Assembly: GCF_050003625.1 (NCBI RefSeq)
Contig: NC_134400.1
Location: forward strand, 45,993,096-46,057,095
Source: Haematobia irritans
Lineage: Eukaryota; Arthropoda; Insecta; Diptera; Muscidae
Direction of reading: 5' to 3'
DNA length: 64,000 bases
Positions 46,862 through 58,300 of the stretch are shown here, in pieces (within the stretch, counting starts at the first letter, position 1; each line of letters begins with the position of its first letter). A model generated the notes under the pieces. That model made no database searches. It was not told the origin of the DNA and saw only the letters and a list, made by a program, of their open reading frames with translations. The translations under genes and the position numbers were made by a program.

Positions 46862-47658
46862 TTAAGGTGGGTATTAAGATCGAGTTTAGCTGCTAAAATA
46901 GTCATTTTTTGACAATTACAATTTCTTTAATAATTCATTTTAAGGAATACAAACTTTGTGAAAATTTGCTTTTGGCTATTCCCCATCAAGTTATAATAAA
47001 ATTTGCAGCAAATATGCATAATTTTATGCCTTTTTTACTGATATAGTTTTCACTTTAAGGCCGGTATGCACCTCTAGCGAAATTTTCGGTAGCAAAAATT
47101 TATTTAAGTCTACAACAAAAAAACAGGGCTGTGTACACAAATTTTAAACTACCTAATCGCTTTTAAAAATTGTTAATATATGTTCCAAATATTCCTCAAA
47201 AAATTGTTTATTATTTACAGACCTTTTAAAACTTTTACGCACACAATGATTGTAATAAATTAAATGTTTGCTACCAAAATATTCTTTTGACAACCCTGTT
47301 AATTTCATTAGAGGTGCGTACCAGCTTAAGGCCGGTATGCACCTCTAGCGAAAAATTTCATTCCCATAAGAAATGCATTGCTATTTATACTAACGAAATT
47401 GTCGGTAGCGTTCAATTTCGTAAGCTGGTACGCACCTCTAATGAAAATAACAGGGTCTGTAAATAATAAACAATTTATTTAAGGAATATTTGGAACATAT
47501 ATTAACAATTTTTAAAAGCGATTAGCTGGTTTAAAATTTGTGTACACAGCCCTGTTTTTTTTTTTGTTGTAGACTTAAATAAATTTTTGCTACCGAAAAT
47601 TTCGCTGGAGGTGCATACCGGCCTTTAGCGGCAAAACTCGAACTTAGTACTCACCATT
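46862..47658. mobile_element. MITE with ends TTAAGGTGGGTATTAAG
   Basis: The left end TTAAGGTGGGTATTAAG continues CGAGTTTAGCTGCTAAAA. The right end, minus strand, reads AATGGTGAGTACTAAGTTCG then AGTTTTGCCGCTAAA. A shorter copy without the nested insertion lies at 61257-61455, giving the empty-site wording TTTTCACTTTAGAGGC. Confidence 0.82.
47058..47624. mobile_element. Foldback-like element, arms about 166-171 bp
   Basis: Outer ends AGGCCGGTATGCACCTCTAG and its inverse. TTA at 47055-47057 is repeated at 47625-47627. The arms 47058-47223 and 47454-47624 pair closely. The centre contains another inverted pair (CCCTGTTAATTTCATTAGAG and its partner near 47430-47455) around a second GGCCGGTATGCACCTCTAGC start at about 47333, so copies are nested. 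A PIF/Harbinger-like TTA or TTAA target is possible. Confidence 0.85.
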
Positions 47659-48447
47659 ATGAACCGCTATTCAAGTATACACTTTGATCAGTTTTAATGC
47701 TTTCGTCCAATTCATTTTGTTCAGTGATGTTTTTCAACTTTCAAAATATTAATATATGGAAGGAGTCTATATTAATATATGGAAGGAGTCTTATTTCAGT
47801 TGTGCGTGCTTTTGTGAATTTAATACAAACGTTTTTAATGACATCTTTACCAAATTCGAAAATTCGACACTCATCGCTCGACTTTCCTACAGAATATCCT
47901 AAATAACAATATTAATTAAAAAATAATCAATACCAACTTCATAACAATGAAATTCTACATTTGGCAATAAATTTGAGTTTCTTCGGCTCTTGAAAGTCTA
48001 ATCAAAATTTTTGTATCAATTAAACTTAATACTGTTCAAAATAAAAAAGCACCAAAAGCACTAAATGAAAATGCCAGAAAGCACCAAGTTGGTGCTTTTT
48101 TTGAAAAGGCACCAAAAAGGCAATTTGGTGCTTTTTAGAAATCAACAAGCACTAAATTTGGTGCTAAAAGCACCAAATTGGCAACACTGACTCGTATCGT
48201 GACGATTACTTCAAAACCAAAATATTGAAAAGAACTGTAAAACGATTCCTTTTGAATGTTATGGCTCTGCAATGCTTGACACTGTAATCGCTTTACAGTG
48301 GTTTTGTTTTATTCATTAATCGAAGTATTCGAAGTATTCGTGGAGTGTATTGCCTTCACTAGAACATCGATTACTTCGAATAGGCTTGTGCAGGCCTTTG
48401 ATATAAATATAACTTATATGGATATTTATATATTGATGACCATAACA

Positions 48448-48520
48448 GGTACATAGCTCAGTGGTTAGTGTGTTGGCTTACAAAGTGCATGGTCCCCGGT
48501 TCGACTCTCCGTCCAGGCGA
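48448..48520 (+). tRNA. tRNA-like sequence (TAC anticodon loop), repeat-embedded
   Basis: GGTACATAGCTCAGTGGTTA, then TTGGCTTACAAAG, then GGTTCGACTCTCC. It corresponds to the unit at 39692-39763. Both are followed by GGCGAAAGGTAAAA, showing they belong to a repeat family. Confidence 0.6.
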
Positions 48521-51500
48521 AAGGTAAAAAAAATTTTAAAATTTATAAAATCGTATAATTTCTTCTTCATTGTTGGTATTACAGGAAAAGGTGCTAAGAA
48601 CTAAAAAACCTCGTGGATGTGAGAAAGATGTGAGGGAAAATGCAATTAGCAAGAAAACAATGTTTTTTTTTTGAGTTTGTCTTTATGAAATCCTGGAAAA
48701 GAATAAACGTTTATCACAAAAAGTATATACTTTTCTTCCAAATACACTTCCTTACAGCGAAAAGCAAATGAGAAACGAACTTTGTTTGTCTAAAATTTCG
48801 TTTGGGAGGAAAGAATTATTTTTTTGCGTGCATATCAAATCCGTCCAATGTGTTGGATGCTATATGAATCCATACACATATATTCTGTATATCTGAGCAG
48901 ATCTGTACAGAGTTCTGCAATACTTATAGATTTTACATTTAAGTCGGCTAATGCGCTGAGGTGGACGTTGTTGGCGGCGTAAAGATATATATGGGAGCTA
49001 TATCAAAATCTGAACCGATTTCAACCAAAATAAACACCCATATGCAGAACCTTAATTCTACTGCCTGTGCAAAGTTTCAAGTTCAATTCTACTCCCTCTG
49101 CAAAATTTCACGTAAATCAGAGTAGCACTTTTGCCTCTGTGGGCATATTAGACCAAATCGGGCGAATGATATATATGGGAGCTATATCTAAATCTGAACC
49201 GATTTCAACTAAATTTTGCACAATTAACGATACTATAAAACGTACTCTTTGTGCAAAATTTCAAGCAACTCAGGGCAAAACTCTGGCTTTTGAGGCCATA
49301 TAAATCCGAATCGGACGAAAGATATATATGGGAGCTATATCTAAATCGGAACCGATTTTAACCAAATTAAGCACACTTAACGATACTATTAAACGTACTT
49401 GTTGTGCAAAATTTGAAGCAAATCAGGGCAAAACTCTGGCTTTTGGGGCCATATAAGTCCAAATCGGTCGAAAGATATATATGGGAGCTATATATAAATC
49501 TGAACCGATTTCAACTAAATTTGGCACAATTAACGATACTATAAAACGTACTCTTTGTGCAAAATTTCAAGCAACTCAAGGCAAAACTCTGGCTTTTGAG
49601 GCCATATAAATCCGAATCGGACGAAAGATATATATGGGAGCTATATCTAAATCGGAACTGATTTTAACCAAATTAAGCACACTTAACGATACTATTAAAC
49701 GTACTTGTTGTGCAAAATTTGAAGCAAATCAGTGCAAAACTCTGGCTTTTGGGGCCATATAAGTCCAAATCGGTCGAAAGATATATATGGGAGCTATATC
49801 TAAATCCGAACCGATTTCAACTAAATTTGGCACAATTAACGATACTATTAAACATACTCCTTGTACAAAATTTTAATCAAATCAGAGCAAAACTCTGGCT
49901 TTTGAAGCCATATAAGTCAAAATCGGACGAAAGATATATAGGGGAGTTATATCTAAATCTGAGCCGATTTCAACTAAATTTGGCACAATTAACGATACCA
50001 TTAAACGTACTCGTTGTGCAAAATTTGAAGCAAATCAGGACAAAACTCTCGCTTTTGGGGCCATATAAGTCCAAATCGGACGAAAGATATATATGGGAGC
50101 TATATATAAATCTGAACCGATTTAGCTGATATTTGGCAGTTTTTACGGGACTGACAAAACATTCAGATGTACAAAATTTGAAGAACGTCGGTTCATAAAT
50201 ACGTGAATTATGATCAAATCGGTGATAACTATATATGGCAGCTATATCTAAATCTGAACCGATTTTTTCCAAAATCACTAGCAATTGTCTTCTATCCGAA
50301 GAAAGACGTTATGTCAAATTTGAGGACGATCGGATTTAAACTGCGACCTGTACTTTGTGCACAAAATTACATATACAGACAGACGGACGGACAGACAGAC
50401 AGACAGACGGACATCGCTAAATCGACTCAGAATTTAATTCTAAGTCGATCGATATACTAAAAGATGGGTCTACGACAATTATTTCTTGGCGTTACATACA
50501 AATGCACAAACTTATTATACCCTGTACCACAGTAGTGGTGAAGGGTATAAAAATTAGGATACAGATCTCATTTATCAAATTTTTCATTCTCTTTTCGCGG
50601 TTTATTAATTAAGGTACTCACGTACAAATAAATGCCAGTTTAAAAATCCAAATTATATTGGATACTTCAAAGTGAAAAATGTTTTCTTAATTCCAAAAAA
50701 ACTTTAAACCAAAGACGCTAAATCCTCAAAATAAGTCTTAGCCTATATTTGAAGTGTTTTTATCTTAAATTTAAAATTTCAATATTTCGGTTAATTTAAG
50801 GACAATTTCTTTAAACCAAAAATGTGTTTTTTGTTATCTTAAGGAAAACTAGCCTTGGTTCAAAGACATGTAACTTTAACGGAGGGATGCAAATTTACAA
50901 AATTTGTGTCATAACTTTAATGAAAAAAAATTTTGAAGCAAAGATTATAAACTTTATTTTAATTAGAATTTCATTATTTTAAAGAAATTTGTCCTTAATA
51001 TTTTATAAATTTCGCATCCCAAAACTTAAGGTTGCGTAATCCTTAATATCACGTAAATATTTTTTTCAGTGTATGTATCGGCCGGTTTCACCAAATAGGT
51101 TTATATTAATCTTATTTACGATCGTACTAACCGATCATCGTCAAGTTTTGCACAATGTAATCCAGTTTATCTACCTTAAAGTGTGCCAAAATTCATGGAA
51201 ATCGGTTCAGATTTGGATATAGCTCTCATATGTATGTTTCGCCAGATTTTCTAAAATATGATCATAATAGCCTTATTTATTAACCGACTTCGCTCAAATT
51301 TAGTACAAGGTAATCTTCTATAGTATCAACCAAACATGCAGAATAGCATCCAAATCGGTTCAGATTTAGTTATAGCTCCCAATATATTTATCGCCCGACT
51401 TTCGAAAATTTCCCCCTAATAATCTTAGTTTTGACCATAATGTCCTCATTTATTAACTGAATTTAGCACAAGCTAATCATCTGTAATATCAAACAAAAAT

Positions 51501-51846
51501 GTTCAACGAAATCGGTTTATATTTAGATATAATACCCATATATATGTATCGCCCGATTTGCCCAAACTTGGCCGTAAGAGCCCTATTTATTAACCCATCT
51601 TACTTAAATTTAGCACAAGGTAATCTCTACAGTGTCAACCGATCCTGCAAAATAGTATTCAAATCGGTTCAGATGTAGACATAAATCGCATATATATGTG
51701 TCGGCCCATTTTCGAAAAATTTGGCCAAATATCCTTATGTGATTTGATTTTTATTTTTCTATAATTTTAATCCAATCTACTTTAATATTTTAGTTTTAAT
51801 TTAATTTAGTTCGATTTTATTTTATTTAAACTAATTTTCGGTTTTA

Positions 51847-52982
51847 AAGGGTGATACGGTCAAAATTTGGTCAATGGAAAACGCGTGTAAATCGGTAAAA
51901 TCGTTTATTTAAAAAATAAAATTAAATTTATTTTTCAAGTTCAATTAGTATAAAATTCAGGAAAAATATTCAGTTAGGCTTTCGCTTTTCCAAATCCGAA
52001 TTGCCGGGCCTCACGCTTGACACCTGCCATCAGATTTTGTACAGCCACCTTGTCCACCTTCTTCGCCGCAGAAAGCCAGTTTGCCTTGAACTGCTGCTCG
52101 TCCTTAGCAGTTTTTTTGGTCTTCTTTAGATTCCGCTTGACAATAGCCCAGTATTTCTCAATTGGGCGGAGCTCTGGCGTGTTGAGAGGGTTCTTGTCCT
52201 TGGGAACCACCTGCACGTTGTTGGCGGCGTACCACTCCATGGCCTTTTTACCGTAATGGCAAGATGCCAAATCCGGCCAAAACAGTACGGAACAACCGTG
52301 TTTCTTCAGGAAAGGCAGCAGACGTTTATTCAAACACTCTTTCAATTAAATTTCTTGGTTGACAGTCCCGGAAGCTATGAAAATGCTGCTTTTCAAGCCA
52401 CATGTACAGATGGCTTGCCAAACCAGATATTTCTTTGCGAACTTTGACAGTTTTATGTGCTTGAAAATATCTGCTACCTTTCCCCTTCCTTTTGCCGTAT
52501 AAAACTCCTGTCCCGGAAGTTGCTTGTAGTCAGCTTTGACGTAGGTTTCGTCGTCCATTACCACGCAGTCAAACTTCGTCAGCATCGTCGTGTACAGCCT
52601 CCGGGATCGCGCTTTGGCCGTCGTATTTTGTTCATGATCGCGATTTGGAGTCACTACCTTCTTGTAAGTCGTTAGTCCGGCTCGTTTTTTGGCTCGATGC
52701 ACGGTTGTAGACGATACACCCAGATTATTTGCGGCATCTCGGAGAGAGAGGTTAGGGTTTCGCTTGAAACTACCGGCAACTCTCTTTGTCGTCTCAGCGG
52801 CTTCCGGTTTTCGATTTTCCCCCGATCCAGACATCCTGGCTGTCGACAAACGTTCCCCAAACACTTTAATTACATTTGTAACGGTTGATTTGACAACTTT
52901 TAGCGATTTTGCCAGCTTTGCGTGCGAGTAGCTCGGAAATACGTCAAGTTTATATTGACCAAATTTTGACCGTATCACCCTT
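51847..52982 (-). mobile_element. Tc1/mariner DD37E transposon, nearly complete
   Basis: Terminal inverted repeats start AAGGGTGATACGGTCAAAAT and match for about 29 bp. TA at 51845-51846 is repeated at 52983-52984. The 1136-bp element carries one transposase frame on the minus strand filling most of its length. It sits in the low-complexity tract beside family C. Confidence 0.93.
51974..52978 (-). pseudogene. Tc1/mariner (DD37E) transposase with one nonsense codon
   Basis: Two blocks in the same frame (210 and 123 residues) are separated by a single TAA at about 52346-52348. Total length of about 334 residues is normal for the superfamily. Domains: two N-terminal helix-turn-helix stretches (HAKLAKSLKVVKSTVTNVIK; LSLRDAANNLGVSSTTVHRA), then the catalytic core with VVMDDETYV (first D), WPDLASCHYG (second D) and ELRPIEKYW (E). 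Counting from the second D to that E gives 37 residues between, hence DD37E, a group described in mosquitoes. No ATG precedes ARMSGSG (about residue 49) in the frame, so the original start may also be lost. All catalytic residues are present but the protein would be truncated before the second D. Confidence 0.9.
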
Positions 52983-52984
52983 TA

Positions 52985-54054
52985 ATTAAATTTGAATTTG
53001 ATTTTAATTGTAAGTCTAGTTTTAGTTTCAATATTGATTTAATTTAAATTGTAATCTAATTAGTTTTAAGTTTATTTTTTAATTTTAATTGTACGAGGTA
53101 CGTAGGTTCTAGGTTCTTCTAATTTTAACCGCTGAACCTACTCGATTATTTTCTTTTGTTGAAGCAACCAGGTTGTTGCAATTTGTAATTTTAATTTAAT
53201 TAAAATTTAATTTTAATGTTTGAAATAAATTAAATTTTAATTGTAATTGTACTTTAATATAACTTTGAATTTGAATTTAATTTTTTTATTTAAATTTAAT
53301 TTGGTTCTAATTTTTAATTATAATGTATTTTTTAATTTTATTTTTTTATTTTCAATTTTAATTTATTTTATTTAATTTCATTTTTCAATTTTAATTTTAA
53401 AATCTATTTCAATTCTACTTTTAATTATATATTAAAAATAACTTTAAATTTAATTTTAACATAAACTTAAATTTAATTTTCTTTTACTCGAATATTGTGG
53501 TGGTCCATGGTATATAAAGTAACCAAATGTATTCATCTTCCACCAGAGCTTAAAGCTGTCTTTATGTTTCTTTTGTGCCTATGTGAACATGAATAGTAAG
53601 ACAAATTGGAAAAATAAAACCTATTGGGGATTTATAGTCCAGCCTTAAACAGAAAAGGACAATCTACAACATATTTTATGAACACCAAAGATTTATAGAT
53701 ATTTCCTTCCATCCTTATACAAATTCCTATGAAACTAATGTAATGATCACATAAATAAATTTGTCACAATACCCTGTGGCAAGAAGAAAAGAAAATCTCT
53801 TGACGATTTGTAGGAAAAAGCCACCATTTTACTCAAAGGCAAATATGATTAATTGACATATGGACATTATTATGAAATGAAGAAACAAACAAACAACCGC
53901 AAGGACGTAGAATAATGGCTGCTACCATTATTAGAGTTGTGGGAGGAAAAATTAATGTAATTGTAGAAAATCGTAGAGCTATAAGCTAGCAAATTTACAC
54001 GTACATTAAGACATGCAAAAAATGCGAAAATGAAATTTTTTAAAGATATCGAAT
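52985..54054. other. Low-complexity tract then unrecognised intron
   Basis: To about 53480: AATTTTAATTTAATT-type simple sequence continuing that at 45030-45240. 53480-54054: no feature recognised. Confidence 0.55.
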
Positions 54055-54725
54055 TCAAAGAAAATTTTGATCAAAATTTTATTTCTATAGAAAATTCTGC
54101 CAACATTTTATTTCTATAAAACATTTTGTCAAAATTGTACTACTATAGAAAATTTTGTCAAAATTTTATTTCTATAGAAAATTTTGTCAATTTTTCTTTT
54201 TACACAAAATATTGTAAAAATTGTATTTCTATAGAAAATTTTGTGAACATTTCATTTCTATAGAAAATTTTGTCAACATTTTATTTCTATAGAAAATTTT
54301 GTCAAAATTTTATTTCTATTGAAAATTTTGTCAACATTTTATTTCTATAGAAAATTTTGTCAATATTTTAGTGCTATAGAAAATTTTGTAAAAATTATAT
54401 TTCTATAGAAAATTTTTTGTCAAAATCTTATTTCTATAGAAAACTTTTTGTCAAAATTTTATTTCTATAGAAAATTTTTTTTCAAAAATTTTCTTCTACA
54501 AAAAGTCTTGTCAAAATTTTATTTTTACAGAAAACCTTGTCAAAATTTTATTTCGATAGAAAATTTATTCAAAATTTCGTTTTTTTTTCGTGTATATTGA
54601 TTCAAATTTTCTATATAATGTATAGAAAATCATATCAAAATTTTATTTCTATAGAAAATTTTCTTTCTCTAGAAAATTTACTCAAAATTTTATTTCTCTA
54701 GAAAATTTTCTCAAAAATTTTCTCT
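54055..54725 (+). repeat. 29-bp satellite array
   Basis: TTTCTATAGAAAATTTTGTC units with variants (TTTGTCAACATTTTATTTC; TTTCTCTAGAAAATTT near the right end). Confidence 0.93.
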
Positions 54726-55344
54726 GTTTCGGTATCAGGCTAACATGTAATATAATAAGCAACGATGAGCCCGTCGTAAAACTAGGAAAAACACGACTAA
54801 TGTACGCGTTAGAATTGTTGTTGTATCCTGGAAACCAGTTTTTGTTAATTGTCATATGTTGTAGTTGACTGTAGAAACAATAAGCATTGTTCGACTGTTC
54901 ACCACTTAGGTGAATTCTAACAAATTAGCTTTTCTAAAAATAAATTTCGTGTTGTTACATTACTATGTAACAAAACGAAATAAAAATAAGATTAAGGGAC
55001 TTGTAAGTTATATGAAAAGATGATGTACAGTGGGAGAAAAGATGATTCAATTTGTAAGAGGAAATTTCCCAAATGTTTTCTCCATAAGGAGTTAGCATAA
55101 AGGGCCCAAAATTGAGTTATCTCTCCCAGCCAGATATATACTGTGGAAAGGTTCATTCGCCCGAACCGAAACATGTACAGTCCAGGCGTGTAAAGATTTG
55201 TATCTGGCGTTTTCTTTTCAATGGCTCTATTAACCATGTTCCTTAATCTATATCTGTCCATAAAGCTCGAAAAATAATTGTATAATTAGATATAATGCAT
55301 TTGGACGTCAATTGCATGTTTCGGTATCAGGCTAACATGTAATA
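54726..55344. other. Spacer block ending in a duplicated module
   Basis: TGTTTCGGTATCAGGCTAAC occurs at 54726, about 55317 and about 56909. The stretch ACATGTACAGTCCAGGCGTG through TAATATAAAA (55170-55345) is repeated at 56762-56940. A short open frame at 54992-55261 (minus) lies here without recognised motif. Confidence 0.7.
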
Positions 55345-58300
55345 TAAAATTTTATTTCTCTAGAAAATTTTCTCAAAATTTTATTTCTATAGAAAATTTT
55401 CTCAAAATTTTATTTCTATAGAAAATTTTCTCAAAATTTTATTTCTCTAGAAAATTTTCTCAAAATTTTATTTCTCTAGAAAATTTTCTCAAAATTTTAT
55501 TTCTCTAGAAAATTTTCTCAAAATTTTATTTCTATAGAAAATTTTGTCAAAATTTTATTTCCATAGAAAATTTTCTCAAAATTTTATTTCCATAGGAAAT
55601 TTTCTCAAAATTGTATTTCTATAGAAATTTTTGTCAAAATTTTATTTCTATAGAAAATTTTCTAAAAATTTTATTTCAATAGAAAATTTTCTCAAAATTT
55701 TATTTCTATAGAAAATTTTTTCAAAATTTTATTTCTATAAAAAATTTTGTCAATTTTTCTTTTTACAGAAAATATTGTAAAAATTTTATTTCTATAGAAA
55801 ATGTTGTCAAAATTTTATTTCTATAGAGCATTTTGTCAAAATTGTACTTCTATAGAAAATTTTGTCAACATTTTATTTTTATAGAAAATTTTGTCAACAT
55901 TTTATTTCTATAAAAAATTTTGTCAAAATTTTATTTCTGTAGAAAATTTTATCAATATTTTAGTGCTATAGAAAATTTTGTAAAAATTATATTTCTATAG
56001 AAAATTTTTTGTCAAAATTTTATTTCTATAGAAAATTTTCTAAAAATTTTATTTCAAGAGAAAATTTTCTCAAAATTTTATTTCTATAGAAAATTTTCTC
56101 AAAATTTTATTTCTATAGAAAATTTTCTCAAAATTTTATTTCTATAAAAAATTTTGTCAATTTTTCTTTTTACAGAAAATATTGTAAAGATTTTATTTCT
56201 ATAGAAAATTTTATCAAAATTTTATTTCTATAGAGCATTTTGTCAAAATTGTACTTCTATAGAAAATTTTGTCAAAATTTTATTTCTATAGAAAATTTTG
56301 TCAACATTTTATTTCTATAGAAAATTTTGTAAACATTTTATTTCTATACATTCCCAGCAAAAAAAGCGTCGCCAAAAAATGGAGTGAAAATGTCCTTTTT
56401 GGATCCGCAAGTGGTGCAAAATTGACGCAGAAGCGATGATTTTAACATGGGCTTGTCATAGGACGGATGACCACCATTTCAAAAGCCGTTACACTGAATT
56501 TGCATCATTCCTTAAGGTGTGATGCGAATTCAGTATTTTCGATGTAAATTAAAAAATTTTGCAATATTTTGACGAATAAATAATTTAATTTTTTTTAATG
56601 ATTTTTAGTGCATTATAACACTTGTCTTGAACGTTTGACATCAAATATTTTCAAAAATTCGCAATTTTTCTAGAAAATATTTAGCATTTTTTTCGGCAAA
56701 ATTTTAATAATTTGTACTATTTTATTAATTCTTAATCTGTTTTTAACCTATTTGAAACAATACATGTACAGTCCAGGCGTGTATAGATTTGTATCTGGCG
56801 TTTTCTTTTCAATGGCTCTATTAACCATGTTCCTTAATCTATATCTGTCCATAAAGCTCGAAAAATAATTGTATAATTAGATATAATGCATTTGGACGTC
56901 AATTGCCTGTTTCGGTATCAGGCTAACATGTAATATAAAATTTTATTTCTCTAGAAAATTTTCTCAAAATTTTATTTCTATAGAAAATTTTCTCAAAATG
57001 TTATTTCTCTAGAAAATTTACTCAAAATTTTATTTCTCTAGAAAATTTTCTCAAAATTTTATTTCTATAGAAAATTTTCTCAAAATTTTATTTCTATAAC
57101 AAATTTTGTCAAAATTTTATTTCTATAGAAAATTTTCTCAAAATTTTATTTCTATAACAAATTTTGTCAATTTTTCTTTTTACAGAAAATATTGTAAAAA
57201 TTTTATTTCTATAGAAAATGTTGTCAAAATTTTATTTCTATAGAGCATTTTGTCAAAATTGTACTTCTATAGAAAATTTTGTCAACATTTTATTTCTATA
57301 GAAAATTTTGTCAACATTTTATTTCTATAGAAAATTTTGTCAAAATTTTATTTCTGTAGAAAATTTTATCAATATTTTAGTGCTATAGAACATTTTGTAA
57401 AAATTATATTTCTATAGAAAATTTTTTGTCAAAATTTTATTTCTATAGAAAATTTTCTAAAAATTTTATTTCAAGAGAAAATTTTCTCAAAATTTTATTT
57501 CTATAGAAAATTTTCTCAAAATTTTATTTCTATAGAAAATTTTCTCAAAATTTTATTTCTATAAAAAATTTTGTCAATTTTTCTTTTTACAGAAAATATT
57601 GTAAAGATTTTATTTCTATAGAAAATTTTATCAAAATTTTATTTCTATAGAGCATTTTGTCAAAATTGTACTTCTATAGAAAATTTTGTCAAAATTTTAT
57701 TTCTATAGAAAATTTTGTCAACATTTTATTTCTATAGAAAATTTTGTAAACATTTTATTTCTATACATTCCCAGCAAAAAAAAGCGTCGCCAAAAAAAGG
57801 AGTGAAAATGTCCTTTTTGGATCCGGAGGTGGTGCAAAATTGACGCAGAAGCGATGATTTTAACATGGGCTTGTCATAGGACGGATGACCACCATTTCAA
57901 AAGCCGTTACACTGAATTTGCATCATTCCTTAAGGTGTGATGCGAATTCAGTATTTTCGATGTTGTCAAAATTTTATTTCTATAGAGCATTTTGTCAAAA
58001 TTGTACTTCTATAGAAAATTTTGTCAACATTTTATTTCTATAGAAAATTTTGTCAACATTTTATTTCTATAGACAATTTTGTCAAAATTTTATTTCTGTA
58101 GAAAATTTTATCAATATTTTAGTGCTATAGAAAATTTTGTAAAAATTATATTTCTATAGAAAATTTTTTGTCAAAATTTTATTTCTATAGAAAATTTTCT
58201 AAAAATTTTATTTCAAGAGAAAATTTTCTCAAAATTTTATTTCTATAGAAAATTTTCTCAAAATTTTATTTCTATAGAAAATTTTCTCAAAATTTTATTT

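Larger units (their letters stand above)
46690..48189. mobile_element. hAT-like element with 8-bp TSD
   Basis: Ends CAGTGTTGCCAACTCC and (minus strand) CAGTGTTGCCAATTTGG. The 8-bp direct repeat ACTCGTAT lies at 46682-46689 and 48190-48197. The right end has several GGTGCTTTTT / AAAGCACCAAA repeats, the left end fewer. No transposase frame is seen. 1.5 kb including a nested MITE. Confidence 0.9.
45722..48830. mobile_element. Twin-tRNA element 2, inverted relative to element 1, with nested insertions
   Basis: Ends CACGCAAAGAAAAAAAACG and (minus strand) CACGCAAAAAAATAATTC. The flanks share CA (45720-45721 and 48831-48832), and family B elsewhere reads CGATACCATATCA there. Both tRNA-like units and their bodies match element 1 in reverse order (GTTCGTGGGCGC beside one, ATTAAAGAC and AACAGTGTTTGATGTAAACG in the other body, minus strand). 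A hAT-like element fills the spacer at 46690-48189; a further insertion with inverted ends may exist at about 46207 and 48395. Confidence 0.84.
45642..50549 (+). mobile_element. Family B DINE-1-like element, interrupted
   Basis: It starts CAAGTAAGGAAAGTCTAAAG plus TCGGGCGGGCCGAC and ends with the hairpin TACCCTGTACCACAGTAGTG and GGGTATA. Modules with an exact 153-bp period run at about 49000-50100 (ATATATGGGAGCTATATCTA at 49171, 49324, 49477 and on). An ACGG/ACAG tract lies at 50375-50410. Broken at 45722-48830 by twin-tRNA element 2. Confidence 0.88.
45494..51071. mobile_element. TA-flanked element hosting further insertions
   Basis: Ends CACTAAAAAAAAGTTTAC and (minus strand) CACTGAAAAAAATATTTACG. 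TA at 45492-45493 is repeated at 51072-51073. Its own DNA is 45494-45641 and 50550-51071, about 670 bp rich in TTAAGGA and CCAAAGA wording. The rest is an inserted family B element. Confidence 0.85.
45249..51735 (+). mobile_element. Family C DINE-1-like element, interrupted
   Basis: The left part 45249-45491 has GACTTTAGACCCCGTAAAAT, ATCGACTCAGAATAACC and GTCCGTCTGTCTATCC. The right part 51074-51735 has modules with AAATCGGTTCAGATTTAG and ATATATGTATCGCCCGATTT. It resembles families A and B in layout but differs in wording. A TA-flanked element splits it at CCCATATATATGTATCG. Confidence 0.78.

Noticed and set aside
46501..46905. 134-codon minus-strand frame
   Set aside because: It crosses the boundary of the hAT-like element at 46690 and includes a poly-Phe run from a poly-A tract, so it cannot be an old coding sequence.
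39692..48520. Four tRNA-like sequences as genuine tRNA genes
   Set aside because: Acceptor and other arms pair poorly. Each is followed by repeat-specific sequence and occurs in matching pairs inside mobile elements. They are kept as tRNA-like, not as functional tRNAs.
52017..52931. Plus-strand frames opposite the transposase
   Set aside because: Shadow frames of the minus-strand transposase, which has catalytic motifs.
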